The notes: generated by a model not told the origin, from the letters alone. Counted from the first letter of the stretch, positions 24,430-33,408 are shown. The stretch: 45,510 nucleotides of DNA from an uncultured Collinsella sp. (GCA_902493125.1 CABUOF010000005.1:1-45510); one strand, 5' to 3'. Program-made: numbers and translations.

Positions 24430-24505
24430 GGGCCCGACCACTAATAACCTTTTTTCACTCCGGCTGCAAGCAGAGTCGTTCAAAAGGTATTAGTGGTCGG
24501 GCCCG
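24430..24505. repeat. 76-bp palindrome after the DUF47 gene
   Basis: Arms 24430-24453 and 24482-24505 are reverse complements over 23-24 positions with one extra A as a bulge (GGGCCCGACCACTAAT is shared). The loop is about 28 bases. Weak further pairing (GGTAC/GTACC) extends it outward. A TTTTTT tract lies at the loop side of the left arm. It lies between co-directional genes and may act as a terminator or mRNA stabiliser. Confidence 0.78.
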
Positions 24506-24689
24506 CTCCCTTACGTACCACCATTGGGAACTTTGGCTGATAGTTATAGCGCAATGGGGGTTTGGCTGAAGGGACCTTTGGTATCCGTTCGGACACTTTG
24601 GCCCTCGATGAGCGTTTGGCTGATTGCTGCTTTGGGTACTGTTTGGGTTACTTTGGGTTTGTTTGATTTTTAATTGTTGGAGGGCTTGT
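24506..24689. other. G/T-skewed leader of the nitroreductase gene
   Basis: The top strand is strikingly rich in G and T and contains TTTGGCTGA three times (24532, 24561, 24615) and several CTTTGGG-type repeats. No promoter could be fixed. The frame open from 24624 into the nitroreductase lacks a ribosome site and is not used. Confidence 0.45.
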
Positions 24690-25220
24690 ATGTCTTATTT
24701 GGATCTGGCTCGGGGTCGGTATTCTTGTCGTGAGTTTGAAGATCGGGCTGTTGAGCAGGCTGTGGTGGATGCCATTGTTGAGGCTGGGCGTATTGCTCCT
24801 TCTGCTTGTAATAATCATCCAACCCGTGTGATGGTGTTGGATACGCCTGAGCTTCTGGAGAAGGCTGCTGCTTGTCAGCCTCGGTTTGCTCGTGATGGGT
24901 CTATCTTTGGCGCTCCGCTTATCTTCCTTATTTGCAGCGTTACCGATGATGCTTGGGTGCGCCCGTATGATCAGATGAACTCGAGTGCCATCGATACTTC
25001 GATCGTCTGCGATCAGATGATGATGGAGGCCACCGAGCAGGGCCTGGGAACGTGCTGGGTATGCCATTTTAAGCCTGAGGTGGCACAGGAGCAGTTCAAT
25101 CTGCCCAAGGGCGGTTATCCCTATCACATGCTTGTCTGTGGCTATCCTGCCGACCACATCGCCGACCCCGAGCATCGCGAGGCCCGTACCATTCCCCTCA
25201 CCAACTTCCTCCTCAAGTAG
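24690..25220 (+). CDS. Nitroreductase family protein
   Basis: The 176-residue product is a small FMN-dependent nitroreductase-family oxidoreductase. It starts with the family's RYSCREF phosphate-binding segment (usually RRSIRxF) and has APSACNNHPTR near residue 38 and the GLGTCWV strand-turn near residue 120. It is shorter than NfsA/NfsB types and fits the anaerobe group of unknown substrate. The ATG at 24690 has TTGGAGGG 5 nt upstream, and this start gives the conserved N-terminus. Codon choice is odd: the first 80 or so codons are mostly T-ending, then usage returns to the C/G-ending style of the neighbours. Confidence 0.9.
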   Translation: MSYLDLARGRYSCREFEDRAVEQAVVDAIVEAGRIAPSACNNHPTRVMVLDTPELLEKAAACQPRFARDGSIFGAPLIFLICSVTDDAWVRPYDQMNSSAIDTSIVCDQMMMEATEQGLGTCWVCHFKPEVAQEQFNLPKGGYPYHMLVCGYPADHIADPEHREARTIPLTNFLLK

Positions 25221-25267
25221 TTTTTTGGCACATGCCCTAAAACCTACCTTTTACCGCTCACCCATTC

Positions 25268-25306
25268 GCCGAGTTCTGCGCCACAATGTGCAGGGCTCGG
25301 TTTTTT
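25268..25306 (+). terminator. Terminator of the nitroreductase gene
   Basis: Stem CCGAG..CTGC / GCAG..CTCGG followed by TTTTTT at 25301-25306. Confidence 0.8.
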
Positions 25307-25331
25307 ATGTTGCGCGCCCCTGCACAGTCAT

Positions 25332-25360
25332 AAAAAAGGACCCGCAAGCTGCGGGTCCTT
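25332..25360 (-). terminator. Terminator of divIVA
   Basis: On the minus strand AAGGACCCGC pairs with GCGGGTCCTT around AGCTT and runs into TTTTTT; it closes the whole division cluster. Confidence 0.9.
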
Positions 25361-25387
25361 TCTAGGCACTAAATTGTAGGCCGAATG

Positions 25388-26062
25388 TTAGTCCAGGTCG
25401 TCGGCAGCGAAGTTGTCGATCGGGGCGAAGGGATCGGCCACGGGGACAACCGGGTCAGCGACGGGCAGCGGCTCGGCAGGAACAGTCACCGCAGGAGAAG
25501 CGGCGGAACCGACCGGCGTGGAGGCCATGAGGTCGGCCGGGAAGGAGTTCTGGGCATCGTCCATGAAGTGCTGGATGAGCTTGAGATACTCGGCCTTGAA
25601 CTCCTCACGGGAAGCCTTGAGACGATCGATCTCCTCGAGCTCGGCCTGCTTCTCGGTCAGAGCTTGGCGGATAACCTCGCGTGCCTTGGCGTCAGCCTCG
25701 TTGCGGATACGCTCAGCGTTCTCATTGGCATCGTTGACGATGGTCTCAGCGGTCTGCTGGGCAGCGATCAGGGCAGCGGAAATCTGGCGCTCCTGAGCGG
25801 AGAAGTCAGGGGCGGGAGCAGCCACGGGGGCGGCAGGAACGGCCTGGACGGGGGCATCCTGAGCCTGGGCAAGCTGAGCCTGCGCATCGGCAAGCTGCTG
25901 CTCGGTAGCAGTCAGACGACCTTTAAGGTCGACGATCTTAGCAAGCATAGCGTCAACCTCGGAGGACAGCGTCTCCAAGAAGACGTCGACCTCGGCAGGA
26001 TCGTAGCCACGCTTGGCCTCAGAGAAAGTCTGAGCCTGGATGTCTGCAGGGGTAATAGCCAT
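25388..26062 (-). CDS. divIVA: DivIVA-type cell-division/polarity protein
   Basis: DivIVA proteins bind curved membrane at poles and septa and guide cell-wall growth. The 224-residue product has the N-terminal DivIVA domain (ITPADIQAQTFSEAKRGYDPAEVDVFLE), a first coiled coil to about residue 70, and an Ala/Pro/Val-rich linker (about 70-87). A second coiled coil follows (about 88-165, with many Glu/Lys/Ala heptads), then a Pro/Val/Asp-rich tail. The ATG has AAGGAGA 6 nt upstream. It is the last gene of the ylm block, after yggT. Confidence 0.92.
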   Translation of the reverse strand: MAITPADIQAQTFSEAKRGYDPAEVDVFLETLSSEVDAMLAKIVDLKGRLTATEQQLADAQAQLAQAQDAPVQAVPAAPVAAPAPDFSAQERQISAALIAAQQTAETIVNDANENAERIRNEADAKAREVIRQALTEKQAELEEIDRLKASREEFKAEYLKLIQHFMDDAQNSFPADLMASTPVGSAASPAVTVPAEPLPVADPVVPVADPFAPIDNFAADDLD

Positions 26063-26123
26063 AACAAGTCTCCTTTTTCATCGCCTTGGCGCCACACGCC
26101 CGACGTAAGTTACTAAGTCAGTT

Positions 26124-26405
26124 CTACACGAGTATACCTATAAGAAGCTGCAGAACCAGCCTCTGCACCAACTGCAACGCAATAATCGCAACGACCGGCG
26201 AAAAATCGATACCGCCCATCGGCGGGATGAAACGACGGAACAGGTTAAGCCACGGACCGCACACGCTATCAAGCACCGCAGCAATATCCTGAAGCAAACC
26301 ACCCTGCTTCATGGGAATCCACGTCATAAAGCAGTAGACGACAATGAGCGTGGAATAGAAGTTGAACAGCGTGTTGACCAGCTGGACGATAGTGTAGATG
26401 TTGAT
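26124..26405 (-). CDS. yggT: YggT family membrane protein, apparent non-canonical ATC start
   Basis: YggT (YlmG) proteins have two membrane helices flanking a loop and are linked to division and membrane organisation. The family's first helix (here IYTIVQLVNTLFNFYSTLIVVY) and the MTWIP motif are encoded upstream of the first ATG (26327). The full 93-residue protein, of normal family length, therefore needs a start near 26405. There the codon is ATC, 6 nt after AAGGAG, and no ATG, GTG or TTG is available in frame; starting at 26327 would lose helix 1. The second helix is SPVVAIIALQLVQRLVLQLL. It lies between sepF and divIVA, as in other Gram-positives. Confidence 0.8.
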   Translation of the reverse strand: MNIYTIVQLVNTLFNFYSTLIVVYCFMTWIPMKQGGLLQDIAAVLDSVCGPWLNLFRRFIPPMGGIDFSPVVAIIALQLVQRLVLQLLIGILV

Positions 26406-26426
26406 GGGAATCTCCTTGTCTTGTCT

Positions 26427-27149
26427 TTACTTAAGGTAGCCGTCGGCACGAAGCTTCTTGAGATCGGAATCTTTGACCTCGCAACCGGCGGGCAGCACCA
26501 TGAACACGCGGTCGCCCACCTCCTTGACCGTGGCGCCCAGACCACAGGCAAAGCCATAAGAGAAGTCCAAGACGCGCTTGGCAACTTCGGTGCGTACGCC
26601 CACAAAAATCAGTGCGACAGGCTGCTTGGTGCGAACGCGGCGCACCACGGTCTCCACGTCGTCATAGCTCTCGGGGCGCAGGACATAGGCCGGCAGCTGC
26701 GGCGTGGCGTTGATGATATTGCTCGCATAGGCCGAGGCATCGCTCGGTGCAGGCGCGGGTGCAGCGGCGGCACGGGCGCGGGTATTCTCGGCGTAGCTCG
26801 ACGGCGTGTCATAGGCACCAGGACGATAACCGCTCGCAACACTGTCCTGCGAGCGCGAAGGCGGGTTATACGTCGTGGCATGGCGGGAGTCATCGCCGAC
26901 CAGCTGACCGGAGCGCGTATACACGGCAACCGACTCAGCTTCACCGCGGCGCGTCTGGCCAAGCAGGCCGTTGCTCGGCTCGTCTTGGGTGTAGAAGCCC
27001 TCGCCCGAAGCACCACTGTAGCCGTTGCCCTGATAGCCATCGTCGTAGCCGTCATCGTAGCCGTAGTCGTCGTCCTGGCCATAACCCTGGTCGTAACCCT
27101 GCTGGCCGCCCAGGTGCATCTTATTTTTAATCTCGTCAAGGAAGCCCAT
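26427..27149 (-). CDS. sepF: Cell division protein SepF
   Basis: SepF anchors FtsZ to the membrane and is the main anchor in actinobacteria, which lack FtsA. The 240-residue product starts with the amphipathic membrane helix MGFLDEIKNKMHLG. It then has a long linker (about 15-145) whose first part is made of Gly/Tyr/Asp/Gln repeats, and ends with the SepF globular domain (DUF552, about 150-240) with RPESYDDVE, VALIFVGV and the FSYGFACGLG segment that binds FtsZ. The ATG at 27149 follows GAGGACACAACC; an earlier codon in frame lacks a site. yggS is upstream and yggT downstream on the same strand. Confidence 0.94.
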   Translation of the reverse strand: MGFLDEIKNKMHLGGQQGYDQGYGQDDDYGYDDGYDDGYQGNGYSGASGEGFYTQDEPSNGLLGQTRRGEAESVAVYTRSGQLVGDDSRHATTYNPPSRSQDSVASGYRPGAYDTPSSYAENTRARAAAAPAPAPSDASAYASNIINATPQLPAYVLRPESYDDVETVVRRVRTKQPVALIFVGVRTEVAKRVLDFSYGFACGLGATVKEVGDRVFMVLPAGCEVKDSDLKKLRADGYLK

Positions 27150-27209
27150 GGTTGTGTCCTCTCGCGGTTTAGTGCAGGCGCCCCGATAATCAGTGCGCAC
27201 TTCAGAGCC

Positions 27210-27947
27210 TTATTTTACTGCAAACTCCGGGCTAAATACTACCCTGCCCAGGCGAACGAGCGTAGAGCCCTCCTCAAGGGCAGACTCAAAGTCCTCGCTC
27301 ATACCGCAGGAAAGCTCAGGCAGGTTCAAATCGGGATGCGCCGCCTCCAGCTCATCCCTCAGCTCACGAAGCCCCGCAAAGGTGCGGCGTGCCACATCCT
27401 TATTCCCCCGGGGCGCCATAGTCATAAGCCCCTGTACGCAAATTCCCTCAAGTTCTGCAAGCTCACCCGCGGCGGCGCGAATCTCATCGGGTGAAAAGCC
27501 TCCCTTCGACTCCTCACCACTCACATTGACCTCAATGAGCACACGCTGGGGGCCGACGAGCTCGCCTGCCTCAATCTTGCGAACAGCACGGCTCGAGATC
27601 GCCTGCGCCAGATGCAGCGAACCCACCGAGTGAATCAGCTCGGCTGAGCCCAGCACCGCATTGATCTTATTGGTCTGCAGGTTGCCGATCATATCGAAGC
27701 GCACCTCGGGCAGCTCCGGATGCTCCGCCAGACCCGTGAGCTTGCGAACCAGCTCCTGCGGGCGGTTCTCGGCAAAATGGCGATACCCCGCCTGGATGGC
27801 GGCAACGGTCTCATCGACACCAACGGTCTTGGACACGGCAATGAGGCTCGCGGCGTCGTGGGGACGGCCCGCGCGATCGAGCGCCGCATAAAAACGTTCC
27901 AGAATCTGCTCGCGGCGAGCGCGCATCAAGTCCAAATAGTTATCCAT
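27210..27947 (-). CDS. yggS: YggS family PLP homeostasis protein
   Basis: YggS (YlmE, PLPBP) binds pyridoxal phosphate and helps balance vitamin B6 and amino-acid pools; it has the fold of alanine racemase but no known enzyme activity. The 245-residue length is typical. LIAVSKTVGVDE near residue 34 carries the PLP-binding lysine; FAENRPQEL, HMIGNLQTNK-like (here DMIGNLQTNK), EVNVSGEESKGG, GLMTMAP and LSCGMSEDFESA follow in order. The ATG at 27947 has GGAGG 9 nt upstream. It begins the yggS-sepF-yggT-divIVA run after the phoU terminator. Confidence 0.94.
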   Translation of the reverse strand: MDNYLDLMRARREQILERFYAALDRAGRPHDAASLIAVSKTVGVDETVAAIQAGYRHFAENRPQELVRKLTGLAEHPELPEVRFDMIGNLQTNKINAVLGSAELIHSVGSLHLAQAISSRAVRKIEAGELVGPQRVLIEVNVSGEESKGGFSPDEIRAAAGELAELEGICVQGLMTMAPRGNKDVARRTFAGLRELRDELEAAHPDLNLPELSCGMSEDFESALEEGSTLVRLGRVVFSPEFAVK

Positions 27948-27997
27948 TGCCAATCGCCTCCGCTGACAGCCAAACAAGTAGTCCCATGCTAACGCAA

Positions 27998-28029
27998 GAG
28001 CGCGGCCCCGCATGTGCAAGGCCGCGCTC
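27998..28029 (-). terminator. Terminator of the pst-phoU operon
   Basis: Perfect 10-bp stem GAGCGCGGCC/GGCCGCGCTC with a 12-base loop; on the minus strand followed by TTGCGTT. It separates phoU from yggS. Confidence 0.7.
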
Positions 28030-28066
28030 ACTTAGGTATTTACAATCTTTCGACGAACGGGGTTAC

Positions 28067-28924
28067 TTACTCCTCGTCGTCCTCGCCATCGTCCTCATCC
28101 TCAAGATGATCGAGCAGGTAGCGAAGACCCTCGCTGACCTCGTTAACGGGCACCTTGGCAACGTAGCGTGCATCGACGGCGGGCCTCATGATAACACCCT
28201 CGCCCGAAGGCACGCGCATGCTCTCGAGCTCATCCTCATCAGTGCAGGCGATATCACCGGCAGTCATACGCTGTCCGGTCAACAGGAAGGTCAGACGGCA
28301 GGCGGCATCGATGGAAATCGAGGCGATGCGATCGAGATAGCGCGATACCATGATGGCGCGGCGCAGGTCGTCATAGTTGCTGTCGTCGTCCATAAAATCG
28401 CCCGTGTCCATGCGGTTAAAGGTGCGGAAGAACTTCTCGTAGGCGGCGTGCACTGGCTCGTCCTCGACGGCCAAGTTGCAGATGATGGACATGTCGTTGG
28501 TGACGAGCGCAGAAAGCGAAGAGCCCAGCACCTGGTAGACGGCCTCAGCCTCGGCCTCGACCGTGCCGACAAGCTCCTTGGGCAGCGAGATGTCGGCCTT
28601 AATCATATGACGCGTGGCGCGGCAAATCTGGCGAACCTTATCGGTCATGCGCTGCAGGTTAAAGTCGACGTAGATGATCGTCTGCAGCAAGCGGAAGTCG
28701 GAGGCGACCGGTGACTGCGTGGCAATCAGGTTGTAGCAGACGGCCTCCAGGTTGGCGCAGCGTGCGTCAATCGAAAGCGTGCGCTTCTTGGTCTTGGTGG
28801 CGAGCTTGCGGTCGTCGGTCACATAGGCCTTCACGGCATCGTGGAGGGCCAGATCGACGGCCTCGTAGATGCTCAGCATCTCGTGACGGGCCTCGATGAG
28901 CTGACGGGAAAACAGTTTGCGCAT
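28067..28924 (-). CDS. phoU: PhoU family phosphate signalling regulator
   Basis: PhoU links the Pst transporter to the PhoR-type sensor and represses the Pho response when phosphate is ample. The 285-residue product is helical with two PhoU repeats: an N-terminal half including ATQSPVASDFRLLQTI near residue 70 and a second half with SRYLDRIASISIDAA near residue 195, the usual metal-binding helices. The C-terminus (after about 225) is an added segment ending in an acidic tail (EDEDDGEDDEE), longer than the roughly 220-240-residue family norm. It is the last gene of the pst operon, 92 nt after pstB. Confidence 0.92.
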   Translation of the reverse strand: MRKLFSRQLIEARHEMLSIYEAVDLALHDAVKAYVTDDRKLATKTKKRTLSIDARCANLEAVCYNLIATQSPVASDFRLLQTIIYVDFNLQRMTDKVRQICRATRHMIKADISLPKELVGTVEAEAEAVYQVLGSSLSALVTNDMSIICNLAVEDEPVHAAYEKFFRTFNRMDTGDFMDDDSNYDDLRRAIMVSRYLDRIASISIDAACRLTFLLTGQRMTAGDIACTDEDELESMRVPSGEGVIMRPAVDARYVAKVPVNEVSEGLRYLLDHLEDEDDGEDDEE

Positions 28925-29016
28925 GGTTCACTCCAATCAGTTGGGTGCGGTCATGCCGCCCGCACAGTGAATACGCACCGGACCAGATCCGATCGGCTTG
29001 GGACTAGTCGCACCGA

Positions 29017-29820
<804 letters not shown>

Positions 29821-29832
29821 GGGACTCCTTAA

Positions 29833-30738
29833 CTAGCGACGCTTGCGCGACAGGAAGCGCGCAAACAGGTTGAAGGCCAGAATGATCACCATCAGCAAGA
29901 GCGCGGTGCCGTAGGCTGCGTTCATGTTGATGCCGTCGTTGGCAAGCAGATACAGGTGAACCGTCATGGGGCGGCCGGAATCGAGCGGCGAAATAGGTAG
30001 ATTGATGGCCTGGCCCATGGTGTAGAGCACCACGGCGGTCTCGCCGATGGCACGGCCGATGGCGAGGACGATGCCCGTGGCAATACGGCCAAAGGCAGAA
30101 GGAAGCACGATCTTGGAGACGACCTGCCACTTGGTGGCGCCCAGGCCGTACGCGCCCCAGCGGATATAGCGCGGAACGGCGCGAATGGCCTCTTCGGTGG
30201 TGCGCATGACGATGGGAAGCATCAAGAGCGCGAGTGCCAGGGCGGCCGAGACCATCGAAAGGCCCAGGCCCATGGCCTCGACAAACAAGGCGTAGCCAAA
30301 CAGGCCCATAACGATGGAGGGCACCGAGGCCAAAGCGTCAGCAGCGTAGCGAATGAGCTCGACGACCTTGCCCTGCTTGGCGTACTCGGCCAGATAGACG
30401 GCTGCCAGCACAGCGATCGGCGTGCAGATAAGCATGGCGAGCGCCGTCACGTAGACGGTCGAGACGATCGTGGGCCAAATTCCGCCCTCGGCGTTGACGC
30501 CCTGGGGCCAACCGAAGATAAAGTCGAGCGAGATGTGTGGCAGGCCGTTGATGACCACGTAGGCGATGATAGCGACCAGCACCAGCGTGGTGATGTAGGC
30601 AGCGGCACGAAACACGCCAAGCATGATCTTGTTGGACAGGTCCTTGTTGATGCGGCCCTTCTTGCCGTGGGAAAGGGCACGCTTGATGCGCTCGCGCGAC
30701 GAGGTCGTATCGACCGTCGTGTCAACGGAATCGGACAT
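29833..30738 (-). CDS. pstA: Phosphate ABC transporter permease PstA
   Basis: One of the two membrane subunits of the phosphate importer. The 301-residue product has a charged N-terminal tail of about 35 residues, then six hydrophobic helices. The permease coupling segment reads RAVPRYIRWGAYGLGATKWQVV near residue 190. The start ATG lies 3 nt after the pstC stop, with the ribosome site inside the end of pstC, so translation is probably coupled. Confidence 0.95.
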   Translation of the reverse strand: MSDSVDTTVDTTSSRERIKRALSHGKKGRINKDLSNKIMLGVFRAAAYITTLVLVAIIAYVVINGLPHISLDFIFGWPQGVNAEGGIWPTIVSTVYVTALAMLICTPIAVLAAVYLAEYAKQGKVVELIRYAADALASVPSIVMGLFGYALFVEAMGLGLSMVSAALALALLMLPIVMRTTEEAIRAVPRYIRWGAYGLGATKWQVVSKIVLPSAFGRIATGIVLAIGRAIGETAVVLYTMGQAINLPISPLDSGRPMTVHLYLLANDGINMNAAYGTALLLMVIILAFNLFARFLSRKRR

Positions 30739-30741
30739 AGC

Positions 30742-31668
30742 CTACCCCCTCTTCTTCTTGGAAATCAGACGAACGATACCCACCAGCGTGGCGGAGATGA
30801 TAAACAGGACCACACCCATGCCGAACAGCGCCGAGCGGTGCAGACCCGAGGAATAGCTCATGTCGAGCGCAATCTGGCTCGTGAGCGTCGAGATGGGGCT
30901 CGCAATGCTGTCGGGAATAACCGGGGCGTTACCTACGACCATGAGCACGGCCATGGTCTCGCCGATGGCACGGCCCATACCCAGCACGATGGCATCAACG
31001 ATACCCAGCTTCGCGGCAGGTAGCACGACCTTATAGATGGTCTGCCACTTTGTGGCACCCATGGCATACGATGCCTCGCGAATGCCCATGGGAATGGAAT
31101 TGAGAGCATCGATGGTGAGCGTGGTGATGGTAGGGACGATCATGATGGCGAGCACAAACCACGCCGTCAGCGCACCAAAACCAAGGCCGCCGGTCAGTTG
31201 TGCGATAAACGGGCGGATGATGATCATGCCAAAGAAGCCGTAGATGATGGAGGGTATGCCCGCCAGCAGGTCAACGGCGGGGCTGATGAGCTTGCGCACG
31301 CGCTTGCTGGCAATCTCGACCAGGTAAACGGCCGTACCCACGCCCAGCGGCACGCCCATGGCGAGCGCACCGACGGTCACCAGACCCGAGCCAGCAAGCA
31401 GCGACAAGATGCCGTAGTGGCCCTCGGAAGGCGCCCACGTAAAGCTAAAGAAGTCAGCCAGACCGATGTCAGTAAAGACGGGCAGCGCCGAGTACGTGGT
31501 AAAGACAAAAATCAGGATGACGGTAACGACCGCCAAGAACGCGCAGGCAAAGAAGATCCACTGCAGCGCCTTCTCCTTGATATAGGTACTGCGCGATACG
31601 AGCGCCAGCTCGCGCTTCTTGGGCGTCTGAACATTCTGCTCAGTCTGGGAGTTTTCCTGTGCTTCCAT
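30742..31668 (-). CDS. pstC: Phosphate ABC transporter permease PstC
   Basis: The partner permease of PstA. The 308-residue product has a Gln/Glu/Lys-rich cytoplasmic start (about 40 residues), then six membrane helices, with SIPMGIREASYAMGATKWQ as the coupling loop. I take the ATG at 31668: GGGGAG is 8 nt upstream and the gene begins 1 nt after the pstS stop. An in-frame GTG three codons earlier would sit right on the ribosome site and is rejected. Confidence 0.95.
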   Translation of the reverse strand: MEAQENSQTEQNVQTPKKRELALVSRSTYIKEKALQWIFFACAFLAVVTVILIFVFTTYSALPVFTDIGLADFFSFTWAPSEGHYGILSLLAGSGLVTVGALAMGVPLGVGTAVYLVEIASKRVRKLISPAVDLLAGIPSIIYGFFGMIIIRPFIAQLTGGLGFGALTAWFVLAIMIVPTITTLTIDALNSIPMGIREASYAMGATKWQTIYKVVLPAAKLGIVDAIVLGMGRAIGETMAVLMVVGNAPVIPDSIASPISTLTSQIALDMSYSSGLHRSALFGMGVVLFIISATLVGIVRLISKKKRG

Positions 31669-31669
31669 G

Positions 31670-32506
31670 CTACTCACTCCCCTTCTCGTCGTTGGTGACG
31701 GGAATAAAGCCCGCCTCGCGAATCTGCTTGTCCATCTTTTCGGACGTCACATAGTCGATGTAATCCTGCGCCTGCTGCGAAGGCACACCCTTCACAAAGA
31801 AGTAAAGGTCGCGCGAGATGGGATAGCCGCCACTCGCGACCGTCTTCTCGGACGCCTCAACATGATTGACCGAGACGGCCTTGACCGAGGTCTTGGCGTT
31901 GAGGCTATCGACGAAGCCCAGCGAAATGTAGCCGATGGCCCCACGCGAACGAGATACCACGTCGCGCACCTGGCCCGTACCCGAAAGAACAGCCGAGCGG
32001 CGATCGAACGGCGTGCCATCCATCACGATGGTACGGAAGGCCTCGCGCGTACCGGACGCCTCGTCTCGGTTGATGACCTGAATCCTCAGGTCCTCGCCAC
32101 CGACCTCTTTCCAATTGGTAATCTTGCCGGCGTAGATATCGCGGAGCTGCTCGGTCGAGAGGTTATCGACGGGGTTGTCGTCGTTCACGATGACCGCAAT
32201 ACCGTCGTGGGCAATGACGATGGGAGTCAGGCCCAGATCCTGTTCGTCGGCATTGAGTCCACGGGAGGAGCTGGCGATATCGGCCGTGCCGGCGCTGACG
32301 GCCTCGATCCCAGCGGAAGAACCCAAACCGGAAACGAGCACGTCGATGCCGGTCTCCTCCTTAAAGCCCTCGGCCGCAATCTCGGCGATAGGAAGGCAGG
32401 TCGTGGAGCCGGCCACGGTAATGGAAGAGCTAGAAGATCCCGAAGAACAGGCGCACAGCGTAAGCGTAAGCACAGCGGCGCTCAGGACCGATACGATCTT
32501 TCTCAT
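31670..32506 (-). CDS. pstS: Phosphate-binding lipoprotein PstS
   Basis: PstS captures phosphate outside the membrane for PstCAB. The 278-residue product starts with a lipoprotein signal: basic MRK, hydrophobic core, then LCAC with the lipidated cysteine near residue 20 and a Ser-rich linker. Phosphate-contact segments are AGSTTCLPI, GLGSSAGIEAV, ASSSRG, and NRDEASGTREAF near residue 150. The ATG overlaps the pgeF stop (ATGA), and no good ribosome site precedes it, so it probably depends on translation of pgeF. Confidence 0.96.
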   Translation of the reverse strand: MRKIVSVLSAAVLTLTLCACSSGSSSSSITVAGSTTCLPIAEIAAEGFKEETGIDVLVSGLGSSAGIEAVSAGTADIASSSRGLNADEQDLGLTPIVIAHDGIAVIVNDDNPVDNLSTEQLRDIYAGKITNWKEVGGEDLRIQVINRDEASGTREAFRTIVMDGTPFDRRSAVLSGTGQVRDVVSRSRGAIGYISLGFVDSLNAKTSVKAVSVNHVEASEKTVASGGYPISRDLYFFVKGVPSQQAQDYIDYVTSEKMDKQIREAGFIPVTNDEKGSE

Positions 32507-33303
32507 AGCATCACGCCGATCGCAGCATGGCGCCCACAGATGCCGTCCTCGTTACGGTAGGAATAAAAGCGGTCGTTCTGACGCACGGTCGAAAGCTGGG
32601 TATCCACGATATTATCCGCGTCGACACCGACATCTACCAGCGCCTCGCGAATGGCAGCGGAAAGAACGAGCATGCGAGAGGTATTCGCATCGATGCAAGA
32701 GAACTCGGCGGCAAAGCGATCCATGAGTTCCTGGGATACCTCATATTCGTCACCCAAGATATGGGGGCCGATATAGGCGGAAACGTCGCTCGCATCGCAA
32801 CCGGCAGCATCGCAAAGCGCCTGGCACGCCTTGGCGGAAATACGTGCAATCGTGCCCTTCCAACCGGAGTGCACCACGGCAAATCCGCCGGGGGCCACCA
32901 GCACCACGGGAACGCAGTCGGCAAAGCAGAGCAGCACGGGCACGTTATGCGCCGTGCAGACGATGGCATCACAGCCCTCGGCAATCTGCTCGCGAACGTC
33001 CTCAAGGTCATCGGCGCCGTTCGAGGTCACCGCAACGATATGATCACCATGGACCTGATTGGGAACGAGCAGGTTGTGCTCACACTCGGCGGCACCCATA
33101 GCCTCGAGCGCACGACGACGATTTTCTTGAACAGCAAAGGGGTCATCGCCAACATGCGAGCCCAAGTTGAGTGAGGAGTACGCATCTTCGGAAACGCCAC
33201 CGGCACGCTCGGTGAAGGCAAAGCGAACATCGGATGTCGCGCCCTCCACCAACGTAACTCCATCATGGTCGACACGCGAAACTTTGTCCGCACGTGCTGC
33301 CAT
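32503..33303 (-). CDS. pgeF: Peptidoglycan editing factor PgeF / multicopper polyphenol oxidase (laccase) domain protein
   Basis: PgeF (YfiH/YlmD) family proteins remove mis-incorporated L-Ser from UDP-MurNAc peptides; members also show purine nucleoside phosphorylase activity. The 266-residue product has QVHGDHI near residue 85, CFADCVPVVL, the zinc-binding HSGWKGT with its Cys/His set, and IGPHILGDEYEV. The start ATG at 33303 has AGGAGG 7 nt upstream. It follows ftsZ, as ylmD does in other Gram-positives, but here leads straight into pstS with a 4-nt overlap. Confidence 0.93.
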   Translation of the reverse strand: MAARADKVSRVDHDGVTLVEGATSDVRFAFTERAGGVSEDAYSSLNLGSHVGDDPFAVQENRRRALEAMGAAECEHNLLVPNQVHGDHIVAVTSNGADDLEDVREQIAEGCDAIVCTAHNVPVLLCFADCVPVVLVAPGGFAVVHSGWKGTIARISAKACQALCDAAGCDASDVSAYIGPHILGDEYEVSQELMDRFAAEFSCIDANTSRMLVLSAAIREALVDVGVDADNIVDTQLSTVRQNDRFYSYRNEDGICGRHAAIGVML

Positions 33304-33355
33304 ACTAAAGCCTCCTAATAACACAAGTACCGCGGCATCGCCGCTACAGCCCGCG

Positions 33356-33383
33356 TTTATACGGCTGTCATACTTCTCTAAAA
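33356..33383 (-). promoter_or_regulatory. Putative promoter of the pgeF-pst operon
   Basis: On the minus strand TTTTAG (33383-33378) and TATAAA (33361-33356) are spaced by 16 nt, about 50 nt upstream of the pgeF start. Confidence 0.45.
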
Positions 33384-33408
33384 GGATACCTGCTGCGCTG
33401 GAGGCAAT

